From Glandiceps talaboti (Eukaryota; Hemichordata; Enteropneusta; Spengelidae): a stretch of 64,000 nt of DNA. Made by a program: the position numbers and the translations under genes. Of the stretch, positions 51,601-64,000 are shown one piece after another (positions within the stretch are counted from its first letter, which is position 1; each line of letters begins with the position of its first letter). The stretch is taken from contig NC_135552.1 of NCBI RefSeq assembly GCF_964340395.1, positions 28,182,181-28,246,180 on the forward strand. The letters run 5' to 3'. The notes under the pieces are model-generated. The model was not told the DNA's origin and did no database searches. It was given only the letters and a program-made list of their open reading frames with translations.

Positions 51601-54600
51601 TGGGTCACCTGAAGGGACAACCTTAGACAAGTGGTGGCCATGCTTGGGTGACCTGAAGGGACAACCTTAGATGAGTGGTGGCCATGCTTGGGTGACCTGA
51701 AGGGACAACCTTAGATAAGTGGTGGCCATGCTTGGGTGACCTGAAGGGACAATCTTAGATAAGTGGTGGCCATGCTTGGATCACCTGAAGGGACAACCTT
51801 AGATAAGTGGTGGCCATGCTTGGGTGACCTGAAGAGACAACCTTAGATAAGTGGTGGCCATGCTTGGGTCACCTGAAGGGACAACCTTAGATAAGTGGTG
51901 GCCATGCTTGGTTCACCTGAAGAGACAACCTTAGATAAGTGGTGGCCATGGTTGGGTCACCTGAAGGGACAACCTTAGATAAGTGGTGGCCATGCTTGGG
52001 TGACCTGAAGGGACAACCTTAGATAAGTGGTGGCCATGCTTGGGTCACCTGAAGGGACAACCTTAGATAAGTGGTGGCCATGCTTGGGTGACCTGAAGAG
52101 ACAACCTTAGATAAGTGGTGGCCATGCTTGGGTCACCTGAAGGGACAACCTTAGATAAGTGGTGGCCATGCTTGGTTCACCTGAAGAGACAACCTTAGAT
52201 AAGTGGTGGCCATGCTTGGGTCACCTGAAGGGACAACCTTAGATAAGTGGTGGCCATGCTTGGTTCACCTGAAGAGACAACCTTATATAAGTGGTGGCCA
52301 TGCTTGGGTCACCTGAAGGGACAACCTTAGATAAGTGGTGGCCATGCTTGGGTCACCTGAAGGGACAACCTTAGATAAGTGGTGGCCATGCTTGGTTCAC
52401 CTGAAGGGACAACCTTAGATAAGTGGTGGCCATGGTTGGGTCACCTGAAGGGACAACCTTAGATAAGTGGTGGCCATGCTTGGGTGACCTGAAGGGACAA
52501 CCTTAGATAAGTGGTGGTCATGCTTGGTTCACCTGAAGAGACAACCTTAGATAAGTGGTGGCCATGCTTGGGTCACCTGAAGGGACAACCTTAGATAAGT
52601 GGTGGCCATGCTTGGGTCACCTGAAGAGACAACCTTAGATAAGTGGTGGCCATGCTTGGATCACCTGAAGGGACAACCTTAGATAAGTGGTGGTCATGCT
52701 TGGTTCACCTGAAGAGACAACCTTAGATAAGTGGTGGCCATGCTTGGGTCACCTGAAGGGATAACCTTAGATAAGTGGTGGCCATGCTTGGGTCACCTGA
52801 AGAGACAACCTTAGATAAGTGGTGGCCATGCTTGGATCACCTGAAGGGACAACCTTAGATAAGTGGTGGCCATGCTTGGATCACCTGAAGGGACAACCTT
52901 AGATAAGTGGTGGCCATGCTTGGGTCACCTGAAGGGACAACCTTAGATAAGTGGTGGCCATGCTTGGGTGACCTGAAGGGACAACCTTAGATAAGTGGTG
53001 GCCATGCTTGGGTCACCTGAAGGGACAACCTTAGATAAGTGGTGGCCATGCTTGGATCACCTGAAGGGACAACCTTAGATAAGTGGTGGCCATGCTTGGG
53101 TCACCTGAAGGGACAACCTTAGATAAGTGGTGGCCATGCTTGGGTGACCTGAAGGGACAACCTTAGATAAGTGGTGGCCATGCTTGGGTCACCTGTAGGG
53201 ACAACATTAGATAAGTGGGGTCAGGTAACACAGGGGGTCAAAAGTGAAGAGTTGCAGGGCAGTGTGCTAGATCTAGCACTTCACCAAAAACAACAGAGTG
53301 ATAAATTTAGCAACTGTTTGTTTTTCAGTTGAGGACTGTCACAGAAGTACAGACTTTGTCCATACACCCTCCAACCACGGTCTATGCTTTGTCAGTGTTC
53401 ATGTTACAGTTGAGTATCTTGTTGTTATGAGTACAAGAGATTACTGGAGGCCTGCTTACCTGGTTAGCCAATCCATGCAGTGGTCCTGCCAAACCATTCA
53501 TACCAGCAGCAAATGATAAATATGGATCTGACAATGCACTACCTACCAAGTGACATGTATGTGCACTAACATTGCCACCTTCATGGTCACTAGATTTAGA
53601 AAAATATGGGATAAAATGTGATATAAGCATAACAACCATTGCAGATATCTTGAAATGAATTTGTCTTTGTTTGGCAACATAAAAATAAAGAAGACATTCA
53701 CTTGTCTTTTTAGTTATAATATCTACTAATTTTAATAACAATGTCAGTAGTTGATAAACAGTTGCTTGACAATGATGTACTTTTGTCATCTCTGTCCTAA
53801 GGAACATATGCTTCAGGTATGCATGTCACTCTTTCTAGTGGGCAACTTAAATTGTTCAACACAACTTTGAAATACATGCACTATATTATATACATATGTC
53901 TGGAATTATATGATTAACCTGCCAATATCATTCTCGCAAACCAGAGCTGTTATTACTTCTGCTACACTACGAAATAAAAGTGGGGTGGCATGTAAAGAAT
54001 GGTGCCGTTAAACAGGCCGTGGTTTGTGACGATGGCCAATATTGATTTGTTGCATCCTCCTGCAGTGATGCCATACATAGGAAATGACACTGGTCTTACC
54101 AAATTTCACCCACATATAATCACATGGTAATGCTATATTCTTGTTTGTGACTCTGACCAAATCATCATTGCCTTCACACTTGACTTCACAACCATTAGAT
54201 TACCTCTCCATAAAGTCAATTTGTATATTTTGAATCATCTGTCCTTCTCATAATTCAGTTTATTTAATGAAACTCTAACTTATTACTGTTGTATTATTTG
54301 CATTTGTTTTAAATTAGCTAACAACTGTCTGCTGGTTACGGCAAAATGTGGGGAAATGACATTTATGGCAGCAGATTTTTTCAAATGTAATTTTGGTATT
54401 CCCACCTCTTGATATAAAACATGCTGCAGATCTGAAAATAAAATGTTGATGACCAATGATGGACATATCTATTCAAAGAAACATAGTGTGGATTAACACT
54501 TTTCAGTGCCATGTGAACAGAATAATGTTCCTGAGTATGGTGATAGAAATTTTGATAGAGTGATAATTGATTGATTGATTGATTGATTCTCTATCCATTC

Positions 54601-57600
54601 AGTAATAAACTTAGTAAACTAATACTGTCTTTATATCCAAACTCACCTATGGATGGTTAAATACAATCTAATGAGTTCTGTGAACATTTCGTTGTCATAT
54701 CCAAGCATAGTTGTGAAATTGTGAGACCAATCTTTGTCTGTATCAATAGCACCAATGGCTGTTCCTTCTCTGTACAGATTACGGTAAATTGTAGCTGCAA
54801 TGGTTGGTAACTTAGCAATCAAATCCATAGCATCTTCATAAGCATACTGTGTAGGAACAAACAAACAAACAAACACATATTAAATGTTATGCCAATTTTA
54901 GTTTAACAAACGCTCTCTGTAACTATGTCGTCGCCCCCCCCCCCCCCCCCCCCCTTTTTTTTAAAAGTCAGTGTATTACAAACATATTATGTAAATACCA
55001 ATCACTTTGTTATGGGCTGGTAAGCAGGTAAAAATCTCCTTGAGTTCCCCATCAAATTATGGTATAAATGTATGGGTTACTATACCAGTTTTACTAGACC
55101 CCATCACCACCACCCCGACACCTCCATCCTGTTACCAGTAATGTTCCTTGACCCTAAGCAACAACCCTGAATACACATAACTTATTCACAGGTAATCTGC
55201 ACAGACACAATGTGATAGAGATTGATTAGTGTTCACAAAGAACCTTGGTAACCAAGCCTAGGATAGTTATCAATTTTTTGATACCATAAAGTATGTCATT
55301 TTTATATCATATCCATATTTCTGGTATAAGCTCTACTGCTTACTTGACATGATTCAGCATACTTTTAAAGATGATTAATATATGATACATTTCAAAAATA
55401 AAACAAAAGTAAACATTAGCCACTGACTATTAAGTTACAGACATTGCCCTTTTTAGCAAAATACTGAAAAGAACTTTTTGAATAGCATGTCAATTGACTA
55501 AATATGGTTGGCAATAATAGTCTGTTTTGAGATACGTGTTTGACAGAAGTAAAACATATTAATTGTTTCATTGTGGAAATATAACCAAGTATAATGTTTC
55601 ATAACATATTTCTACCAGGCATCTGAATACAGAATAAGTGCTAAGGTCTATACTTTCCATATTCATTTTTGCTCTCATCATACATATAATGTTTATGTAG
55701 GTTTCATGAACTAATAAAAAAAAAATTTAATATAGGAAGGATAAGTAATCAAAAATATTTGAATATTATGGCAATACTATGGTAATTCATAACAAATTAC
55801 ATCACATCTGGCAAGAAGACATGACACAAACTACACTATTTCTGAGACAGAATATGAGGTGTACACATTTTGACATTTAGTGACATGCACAACACATATC
55901 ATACTTACAATGAATGCTATTTACATTTGAACAATCTCAAAAATCAGAAGTTAAAGGTCAGTCATGACATGATTGACAGGTATGTCAACCAGGGTCTGAA
56001 AGATTTGTCACTACTGGGCACCCCTAGATCAATGGCCAAAAACATGTTTTTGGTTGTAGTATAATTGCATGCAACCAACTCACCACACCCACTGCTGAGT
56101 ACCTGACATAACACATACCGGTTGCACTACATAGCTCACTCTATTATATTTAGTCTGTTCTTACACATGTGCATGTATTTCTTTACTCTCTCTGCATGAA
56201 TGATTGCAGAGTACATACTTCATTTTTTTTTTTATTCTGGTGTTTGCTGGTACAAAGTCTACACAATCGATAAAATGTTCAATTTAGTGTCTGTGTTCTT
56301 CATACACAAGTTGACATTTTCATATAATTCATCCTCAGGCAACTTTATGTATGTGTACACAGCTAGTCTAACTAGTCCATCAAGTCCTGTATGGTTTCTG
56401 TGTATGCTTGTAACTGATCTGACTTCTGAATTCAACTATTCAGCTGTGCACAATAAATCATCCACTCCATATATGCCCCATATGTATTGATTTCTGAATA
56501 CTTCATTAAAAAATATCTGAGTCACAGAAACCTACGTGTACATCCTGTGACTATTCAAAATGTCACTTTGGAGCAGTATTTTGCTAAGGTTTAGTATGCA
56601 CCCAGTAACAGATGGGGAACATCTCGTAACACCTCCAATGCACAGATTTCCATATATTACATATAACATTACTTTGGTGTGGAAAACTGGTAATATACAT
56701 GGGGAAGTAGGGTAGATTTTACCTGCTTACTTTCAGGGATAAAACTTTCATTTTATTTCTGGTATGTTGTTAGACTATTACAGCAGACAATATGGGAAAA
56801 GACAAGAAAAGACACACAACTCACCTCCCAGTATGTACTCTTATGGACATCTCTGTCAGAGTAAGCTTTAGCAAATTTACTTTCACTATTCAGGGCTGTG
56901 ATGGCAGCACTGAATTGGGACATTGGATGTAGGGTATTAGGAAAGTTATTCAACATTGTTACAACATGGGCAGGTAGATGAGCCCTGTTGGCCCACTCTT
57001 TAGATACAAATGCAACCTAAAACAGAAATAAAAGACAAACATTGGTAAATTTACAATCATATGCTACAATCCCATGATGTACAGAGACAGGAGCATCCAC
57101 TATTAACTTCTAGAACTGGCTTATCATTCATACTTAGGGTCAACTGTAACTGTGGAATTTTGCATTATGATTATCATCAACCACACTCAATGTTCTACTA
57201 AGATTCACTGTTTAGTCATTTCATTTGATCTAAGCTGATGAACATTTTTCAGGTCATCAGCAAATCTCGTACATTGATTGTTAAGTATTTCATTATCTAT
57301 TTTGGTTCAACAAATTCAGCCTGTTTTAATAATTACAAGCACATGACTAGTTCTTGGTAATTATTACTTGTAAGTTGACAATTTTAGCAAATCTCTGGAA
57401 TCTATCAACTTTCTTCAGCTTTATATGATGCTATTTGTACCTCATAAAATAGTTTAGCTAAAAAAATTGAAAAAAGGTGTCAAAAAAATCTAGCTTTCAA
57501 AGGTATCTACCATGTAGAAAATTATCACCTGTTGATGTACAATGACAATATAAAATAATTTGTTTTCAAGAAATACTGTAAACCTGGACATTTTCACTAA

Positions 57601-60600
57601 AAGACTTACTTTTGCTTATTTTGCTGGACAACAAAAACACAGAAATAAACAGTGACTAAAATGCCTTCTTGTACATGAACATAATTATGAATATACCAGT
57701 CTGGTAATTAGTAAAAATATGAATATACCCGTCTGGTAATTAGTAAAAATATGAATATACCAGTCTGGTAATTAGTAAAAATAAGTTTTTTTAATTAGTT
57801 TGTCCTCACATTCTCTTTCTTAAACTTTGATATTATGTTTGATATCCTCCGTGTCATGCAACAAGGGAAATTATATGAATAAATTAGAGAGATGACAAAT
57901 CACTTACCTGTTCAGGAGTTGGGATATTTCCGGTACACAGAAGCCAGAAGAGACCTTCTGGTAAGGGTTCTGCACCACCTGGTGCTTTGGGTAAGAGTTC
58001 CTGACATTGAGGGATGGTGTAACCTCGGAATTCAATTCCCAGTTCTGGATCTAGATGGGATGTTTCACACACTAGACCCTTGATACCACGCATACCACCA
58101 TAAAGCTAGTGAATAAAAAAACAATATTTTGATGCTTTAAAGGTAAGGGAATCATATGTTGAAAGTGCTTTACTAATGACAATATACATATACCATTCAA
58201 CTAAATGAAATCCTCTCAAATGACTGACATTGATCAAAATAACTGATACTATTAAATTGACTTTTTTGTAAGTACATTTTCAATAAAACTTTAATTGAAA
58301 CCACTGACATAATACATCTACATATTTTAGAGGTCACCTGCACACATATCAATTACAATGTTGTTTAAGCTACATCATCCTACATGTATTACAAATAATG
58401 TCTTTTCCATTATTCTAAATGAGCTAAAAACTATGCAAACTATGAACACATGTCTAGACTAGAATACATAGTACCATGGTACATGTTGTACACTACTAAC
58501 TACAAATCACATGTTGGCAATAACCTAAACAATAGGTAATTGTCTCTCATATCAATCCATGCCCTGTTATATAATTACATATAACCAGGTAGGTTTAGAA
58601 GGACGCATGTTCCAAAGCACACATAAAATGACATTCTCTAGTATCAGCATTACTTTGATATCTGACTATCCATTTAATTATTCAACATTATTTCTTTCAT
58701 ATAGTATTGTACACTTTATAGATCACTGCCCTCTGTACATTTTTACACACAGTTCACATAGTTGAGAGACAATACAATGAGCTAGAATGCTGATATTCAT
58801 TTCAAGTGAATATGTGAAAATTCTAAATACATTCAGACAAATGTAAAAAGACCTTTAGATTTAATCAATTTCAATGTTAACATTTGATTCTTTTTTATAG
58901 TTGGAATCTGACCTGAGTGAGTTATCCTAATCACTACCAGTGCCCCATATCAAACTATGTATTACATAACATTAATCCATCCATTCACATTCTATATTCA
59001 CCATGCTGTAATCAACTTGAATCAATGCCTTTGACTTTGGTGATCACCCCAACTTGTGTATACCTTTATGGTAAAATGACTTTAATTTTAAATAGATATA
59101 ATATCAGAGTTAAAACAAATTGATTGGAAAACAATATAGTTTTATGATATGATTATGATAGCAAATATTTCACCATATTGTATCCTATATTCTCAGCATG
59201 TGGTGCTATCATGTTGAACTATGATGATTTTGTTGCCAATGTAAGAAAGGATTTAAATTTTAAAAAAAAATATTTATATATCAAGAACATATACTGACTA
59301 GTTATTACATCCAATTAATTTAATATTCTCTATACATTTTTCAAATTAAATACCAAAAATAAATATCTAAGTCAATTTTTCCAACATTTTTCAAATTTCA
59401 ATAAATAGAAACAGAACTTTTCATATGATGATGTTGTATTAAATCAATATGGCATAGCTGTTTCACAGTCTATCTGAATACAACACAATACATCTATTTG
59501 TAATCAATTAATAACACTTCATTGAGATATCTATCAAGGGACACTGCTACACAAAGGTCAAAGGTTATAGGTCATGACCTTATTTAGTTAACTCACCATG
59601 TCAACCTGTACTTCTCCAATGACTTTATTTCCAAACTGTTTACGGAATTCTCTTACTTCTGATACATGTTTGGGTACAAGATCATGCATGACATCTTTCA
59701 GATCCTGAAAATACGAAATGAAAAATATGATTTTATAATGTTCACATTTTTTCATATTGCTCTGTGAAATATGACAAACTTACCATAGAGTACATTAGGT
59801 ATTAGATACACATGACAATTTATTGCATAGAAATACATACATGAGAACCAGTTTTCTACAAATCTACATATACGTTTGAGGCATACCCCTATTTGGGTCA
59901 CACATTTATACATGCAGTCTGTAAATGCCAAGGCTATCACTTACAACAACAGTCATTAATTTAAGTACTAGTACTCATTTGAAGCACCTATCAAATTTTG
60001 TCAAATGTCCTAGATATATAGTTCTTCCATATCAGCACCCCTATATCTTGTACCTACCTTAGTACCTACATAATCTCTCTACAGCTAAGTTGTTGTACAT
60101 GTTGGTAGTACATACCGTTAAATGGTGATGATGTGTCATATTGGCCTTGAATGGGATTTCATGTTAGTTCCTAACTCTGAACTGACTTGATAACATTATA
60201 GTAAACTCCACAGCATCAGTAACACACATGAAATCTTTTAAGATCCTCCTTGCCTTCACTGTAAACACTTGTTTACCAACTCACATTTGTCAGACATTCT
60301 CCAACCATACCAACCTATATACATGTTATATTTCATGAGATCTCAGAGAGGACACAATTACTTATACGCTTTCCTTTGTTGCCTTATAAAGGGCAAATCT
60401 GCACTGCCAGACAATTCACATATAGTACATTTGTATATGTACATTCATCCGGTCTGCTGTTGTCAGTTTGCTGTGCATCAGTGCATGTCCATGTGACAAC
60501 ACAGCCCTAAAATATTTTAAAAGCCTAAATCACACTACATTGTTTTAAACCGGGCAACTTTACATCTACATATAGCTGACTCAGCACTATGTGAATGTAC

Positions 60601-61687
60601 AAGTATTTTCATTCTGTTTGCTAGGGTTAGGACCCCAAATAAGGGACAAAAAGAGTGACGCCATTAAAATCTGCATAGATTTCTATCCCCTGACCATGTG
60701 CAAGGTTTTTGAAAGGGTGCCCCTGTAAAATACTTCACAACTAGGGTGTATTTTACCTACTTTCACAACACCACCCATTTTTACATTATTTGACTTTTTA
60801 AATGGACCATAAGATATGCCACAGACGTATTTATTATCTCTTTCACCATACAAACATGTTCAATGATTGACGTTTCCACGATTCAAGGCAAAGACTTTCA
60901 ATGCATTACTAAAAAAACACTAGTCAGGTGACAATTCTACAACAAAACCAGTCAAGGTTAGTAGAATATAATAACCCCGACAGCTCTTGTTGTAAATCCA
61001 TGAATATTTGTCTCAGTACAATACAAGTTGAATACATTAGTAAGGGCTGACTCGCAGGAAACCTTGAGACAAAGTGACACAGCAAATCTATTTATTTGAG
61101 ACTTGTTTCACTGCAGTGCACTTTATGCAGGTTACATGGAAACACCAATTACAAGTCTTTTCACAATATCATCTGTAGCCACATTGTAGTATAATTGGTA
61201 TTATAACATTACCACTATGCACATTGGAGGACCTAGACATTTTATATGTCAATCAGATACTAATTACATATTTTCATTAGCTGTACACATATACATGTAT
61301 TATGTAATTTTGAATCTGGCACAAAATTTTGTTGTCCATTTGAAGCAGAAGGCTTTGCTATCAATAATACCTTGTTATATAATATTAAAAGGATAAAATT
61401 TGTGAGTATAATCATAGACCTTCCACCCACTGGGTGGAGGATCTATGGTATATTCCACATGTTTCAGCATACAATAGGGACAATCATTATCCAAGGGCAA
61501 GTCATCTCTGCTTGCCAGCTATCCATGTTGTAGTTATACACTAAATCAACTATTCATTGCAAGATCTGATGTCAATACATGTCATAATTTCTAACTGATG
61601 ACTTTCATGGCATAATTATAGTATACTTACTGAGGAATCTGACTTGTGTCGTACACCTGTACTGATGACTGGGACAACATTCTGAAA
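48649..61687 (-). CDS. CS: Citrate synthase, mitochondrial, 9 exons seen, first exon missing
   Basis: Condenses oxaloacetate and acetyl-CoA to citrate in the mitochondrial matrix, the first step of the TCA cycle. Exons in gene order: 61631-61687, 59597-59704, 57908-58105, 56825-57016, 54647-54846, 53460-53589, 50068-50169, 49496-49705, 48649-48813. Phases are consistent and give 453 aa; human is 466. The catalytic triad motifs are intact: His in [10 protein letters not shown], His in [10 protein letters not shown] and Asp in WPNVDAHSG. The lysine in [11 protein letters not shown] that is trimethylated in mammals is also present. Exon 61631-61687 begins in the end of the presequence ([13 protein letters not shown]). 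The start codon and about 14 residues must lie in an upstream exon that I could not find before 64000, so the gene probably extends past the window. One intron holds a 2.9-kb minisatellite. Confidence 0.94.
50298..53218. repeat. 44-bp minisatellite, about 66 copies, in a CS intron
   Basis: The unit starts CCTTAGATAAGTGGTGGCCA and ends GACCTGAAGGGACAA. From 50301 to 53161 the period holds for exactly 65 units (2860 bp) with no net length change. Variation is confined to a few sites: GGTGACC, GGTCACC, GTTCACC or GATCACC in the centre, GAAGGGAC or GAAGAGAC after it, and occasional GGTCATG or CATGGTTG. The array makes up about 89% of its 3290-nt intron. Confidence 0.98.
54934..54963. repeat. Homopolymer C-run then T-run
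   Basis: About 20 C followed by about 10 T in a CS intron. Similar C-runs occur near 22071-22083, 25838-25854 and 46301-46312, and a T-run then G-run near 32420-32449. Exact lengths may be assembly-sensitive. Confidence 0.8.
57685..57782. repeat. 32-bp tandem repeat, 3 copies
   Basis: ATGAATATACCAGTCTGGTA + ATTAGTAAAAAT repeated three times with one substitution, in a CS intron. Confidence 0.9.
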
Positions 61688-61744
61688 CTAAAGAAATATG
61701 AAATCTTATAAGTACATAAACAGAGATGAACTAGATGAGACACT

Positions 61745-61814
61745 TCTCCTGCTTGCAAGTGGAGTAAGTCGAGACTCTATTCTCAGAATGTCCCTGTCTG
61801 CAGGCATGACTAGG
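61745..61814. mobile_element. Decayed MITE of the same family, copy C, 70 bp
   Basis: On the minus strand it shares GGGACA, TCAGAAT-like and TTGCAAGCAGGA blocks with copies A and B but lacks part of the middle. Flanks TGAGACACT and TGAGACACA match at 8 of 9 positions, an aged target duplication. It lies just upstream of the first CS exon seen. Confidence 0.6.
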
Positions 61815-61922
61815 TGAGACACATGCATTAGAACACATCCTTAACTGTAAAGGCCAAGATACACAAGGTAATTTGGTGAACAACACACTAAGCAATTTGT
61901 CACATACAACTAATTGCTTTGT

Positions 61923-61961
<39 letters not shown>

Positions 61962-64000
61962 CACACACACACACAGACACACACACACACACACATGTAA
62001 TCACAGCACAAAACAACATTGCAATGTGCGTCACAAGGAAATCCAACATGTCTGATTTCCTGCAATTCATCGAAAGTTGAGTCTTGCATTACATGGTGAA
62101 TTGTCTCAATGTATGCACTCAGTTGATGTTTGTGATCATTTGCTCACCAAGTCACTTCATTCATCTTGGCTTTAACAAACCTACATCTCATGTTCTCCTG
62201 ATATTAAACATGAAATTTCTTGGAATGAGAATGTGATGGGCTACTTTTATCTTTATTTTAATTATTGCTGTCTTTATAGTACAATCAAAACGTTCATCTT
62301 TGATGATAAATTAGAGTACAGTACACCACCTTCTTTCTTATACGTTTCCAAATATCAGTTTCAGTGAAACCAAAAGTGGACAGGTAACAGACAAGCTGCA
62401 TCCTTGGTTGATATAAGGTAATTAAAAATAAATCCTATATCACACAATACAAAGCATTTGCAGATATATAGAAATAAATCACGTCTGGTCACAGTGGTGA
62501 TTCAAATTTATAAGATATAACACTGAGATGAAATTTATTCTGAAAGAAAGAAACAAATTTTCCATGAAAATTAGACATTTTCTACATTTCTACATTTACT
62601 TTGACCCCTTCCTTGCTTCAGAATACCTTATGAATATTTGTAATGCTCTATATTGACTCTAGGGATCTGTTCTAACCAATCACACTCTAACAGCAATCTT
62701 ACAATCTGAACCACGGTCCAGTCAATTTAGTACTGCCACACCGATTAGTCTGCCTGTCACCAGTATCGCTTTCAATGAATTAATTTCTCACTAAATATCA
62801 CACTTGTCTTTCTAGTACATGTACTTAGGTGTTCCTGTTCAATTCTAGAGGCCTCTAATTCTCTACCGGTAACCATGGATGTATTTATGGCGTAAATTAA
62901 TATTTCTACATACGTCAAATTACTATCATTTGGCTGTTTTAGTATTTCATCTACTTTAGAGGTCTACTAATGCTAGGCAAGGGTTTTTATAAGATTTACG
63001 ATGATACAGAATACCGTATAAAAATAGTATGTTAAAATGCTTTGAACATGTTTGTCTGTTGCGGTGAATGAACTGTGTGAATATTCATAACAGCAAAGAA
63101 CAAACATAAATACTATAGTATGTATTAATATGATGGCACTACAATATGGATAATTCTTTATGTACACATATTTAATTTGTGCTAATTCTTGGCTATTCTG
63201 ATTTCAAGCTGTCAGTGTTACATCTAGTCTTCTAAGACACTAGTCAATTTCCAAGTAAACTGCATACATACAACAATATCAATTCATACAAAATCATGTG
63301 GAGACTTGTCTAGTGTCTATTTTAGTTACAGATGTGACGAAGCGAAAATTACAGTCTACAGTCTACTACATTCATAAATATGGCAGCCAGATTAAGAATG
63401 GCAGTGCTTTCACCTTTTTATCTCATAAAATCATCTCAGCAGAAAATCTGCAATTACGTGGTTTTCTGGTTTCTGCATCGTACAAGCGCCTCCCTTACAA
63501 TTTATAATAAGCTTTACTTGAAGATTTAGAAATCTGCCTGTATTGAGTGATTATCTACAGTATTACTGTATATAGGGCAATTCATTTGACTGAGTAATTT
63601 GGCAGCATTGGAAATAGACATACAAGGGACACTGATTGTAATCTAGATAAGCTATCTCATGCATGGTTGTCTTGACAGTGTTACTACACTACTGCTAGGA
63701 AAGGTTGAAACATGGGATAATCAAAATCATAAATATGGAAAGTGTGGCTTGTATGTCAAAATTTGAGTGAAACAGTTCACTGTAAATTGATTTACATGTC
63801 AATTCAATAAATATAGATAATTGTGGGAGTAGCTTGTTCCATTACATTACTGTGTATATAAAGGTCATGTGTTCAAAGCAATTTGTTCTAGTGAACTAAT
63901 TTATTAAATTTACTATATATTGTATTCCTTCTGTTACGCCGTGCAACATTATGACAAACATGTCTCAACATATGAATCAATATCATTCTGATATGACATC
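61815..64000. other. Probable CS intron 1 or upstream DNA, no exon found
   Basis: Apart from the AC microsatellite I see nothing that fits. In particular there is no ATG-bearing exon ending in phase 0 with a presequence-like translation and a GT donor on the minus strand. Confidence 0.45.
61924..61996. repeat. (AC)n microsatellite
   Basis: An AC run with two single-base interruptions, upstream of the first CS exon seen. Confidence 0.95.

Noticed and set aside
50298-53218. CRISPR-like array
   Set aside because: Units are contiguous 44-mers without unique spacers, inside an intron of an animal gene. It is a minisatellite.
62100-64000. A first exon for citrate synthase
   Set aside because: I searched the minus strand for an ATG, a basic presequence and a phase-0 GT donor. 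The candidates near 62150 and 63495 fail on frame or composition. It most likely lies beyond 64000.

Overview
The window is a stretch of animal nuclear genome: AT-rich, intron-rich, full of microsatellites, LINE and SINE fragments and small fold-back elements. Five conserved genes were reconstructed exon by exon. In order they are SF3B1 (minus, 9145-23440), COQ10 (plus, 23776-28814), HSPD1/Hsp60 (minus, coding 33871-40664, leader exon near 42.1 kb), HSPE1/Hsp10 (plus, 42788-44785) and citrate synthase CS (minus, 48649 to past 61687, first exon not found). The proteins are very close to human, but there is one COQ10 gene instead of the vertebrate pair. The repeats resemble those of marine invertebrates. 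I infer a non-vertebrate bilaterian (hemichordate, cephalochordate or a lophotrochozoan are all possible); the species cannot be fixed from the sequence.

Layout. 1-9144: no confident gene; three LINE reverse-transcriptase fragments, a fold-back element, tandem repeats, one unassigned candidate exon, and the probable SF3B1 3' UTR. 9145-23440: SF3B1 in 21 coding exons, with a 444-bp GA/CT tract in the last intron and a tRNA-derived SINE in another intron. 23441-23775: a 335-bp divergent promoter shared with COQ10. 23776-28814: COQ10 in five exons. 28815-33870: tail-to-tail spacer with two minisatellites. 33871-44785: the head-to-head Hsp60/Hsp10 pair. 44786-48648: spacer and UTRs. 48649-64000: CS, with a 2.9-kb minisatellite of about 66 units of 44 bp in one intron.

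Two results stand out. First, six HSPD1 introns each carry a copy of a C/D-box snoRNA-like element of about 75 nt on the host-gene strand. Its D'-box guide can pair over 14 nt with the universally conserved P-loop (helix 80) segment of large-subunit rRNA. The most diverged copy keeps all 14 pairs through wobble-compatible changes. Second, the gene order SF3B1-COQ10-HSPD1-HSPE1-CS joins in one block what humans have split between 2q33 (SF3B1-COQ10B-HSPD1-HSPE1) and 12q13 (COQ10A-CS). This looks like the arrangement before the vertebrate genome duplications.

Four of the five genes act in mitochondria: the Hsp60/Hsp10 folding chamber, coenzyme Q binding and the first TCA-cycle step. SF3B1 is a nuclear splicing factor sharing its promoter region with COQ10. 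A short transposon family with 9-bp target duplications has inserted on both sides of that promoter and again in CS.
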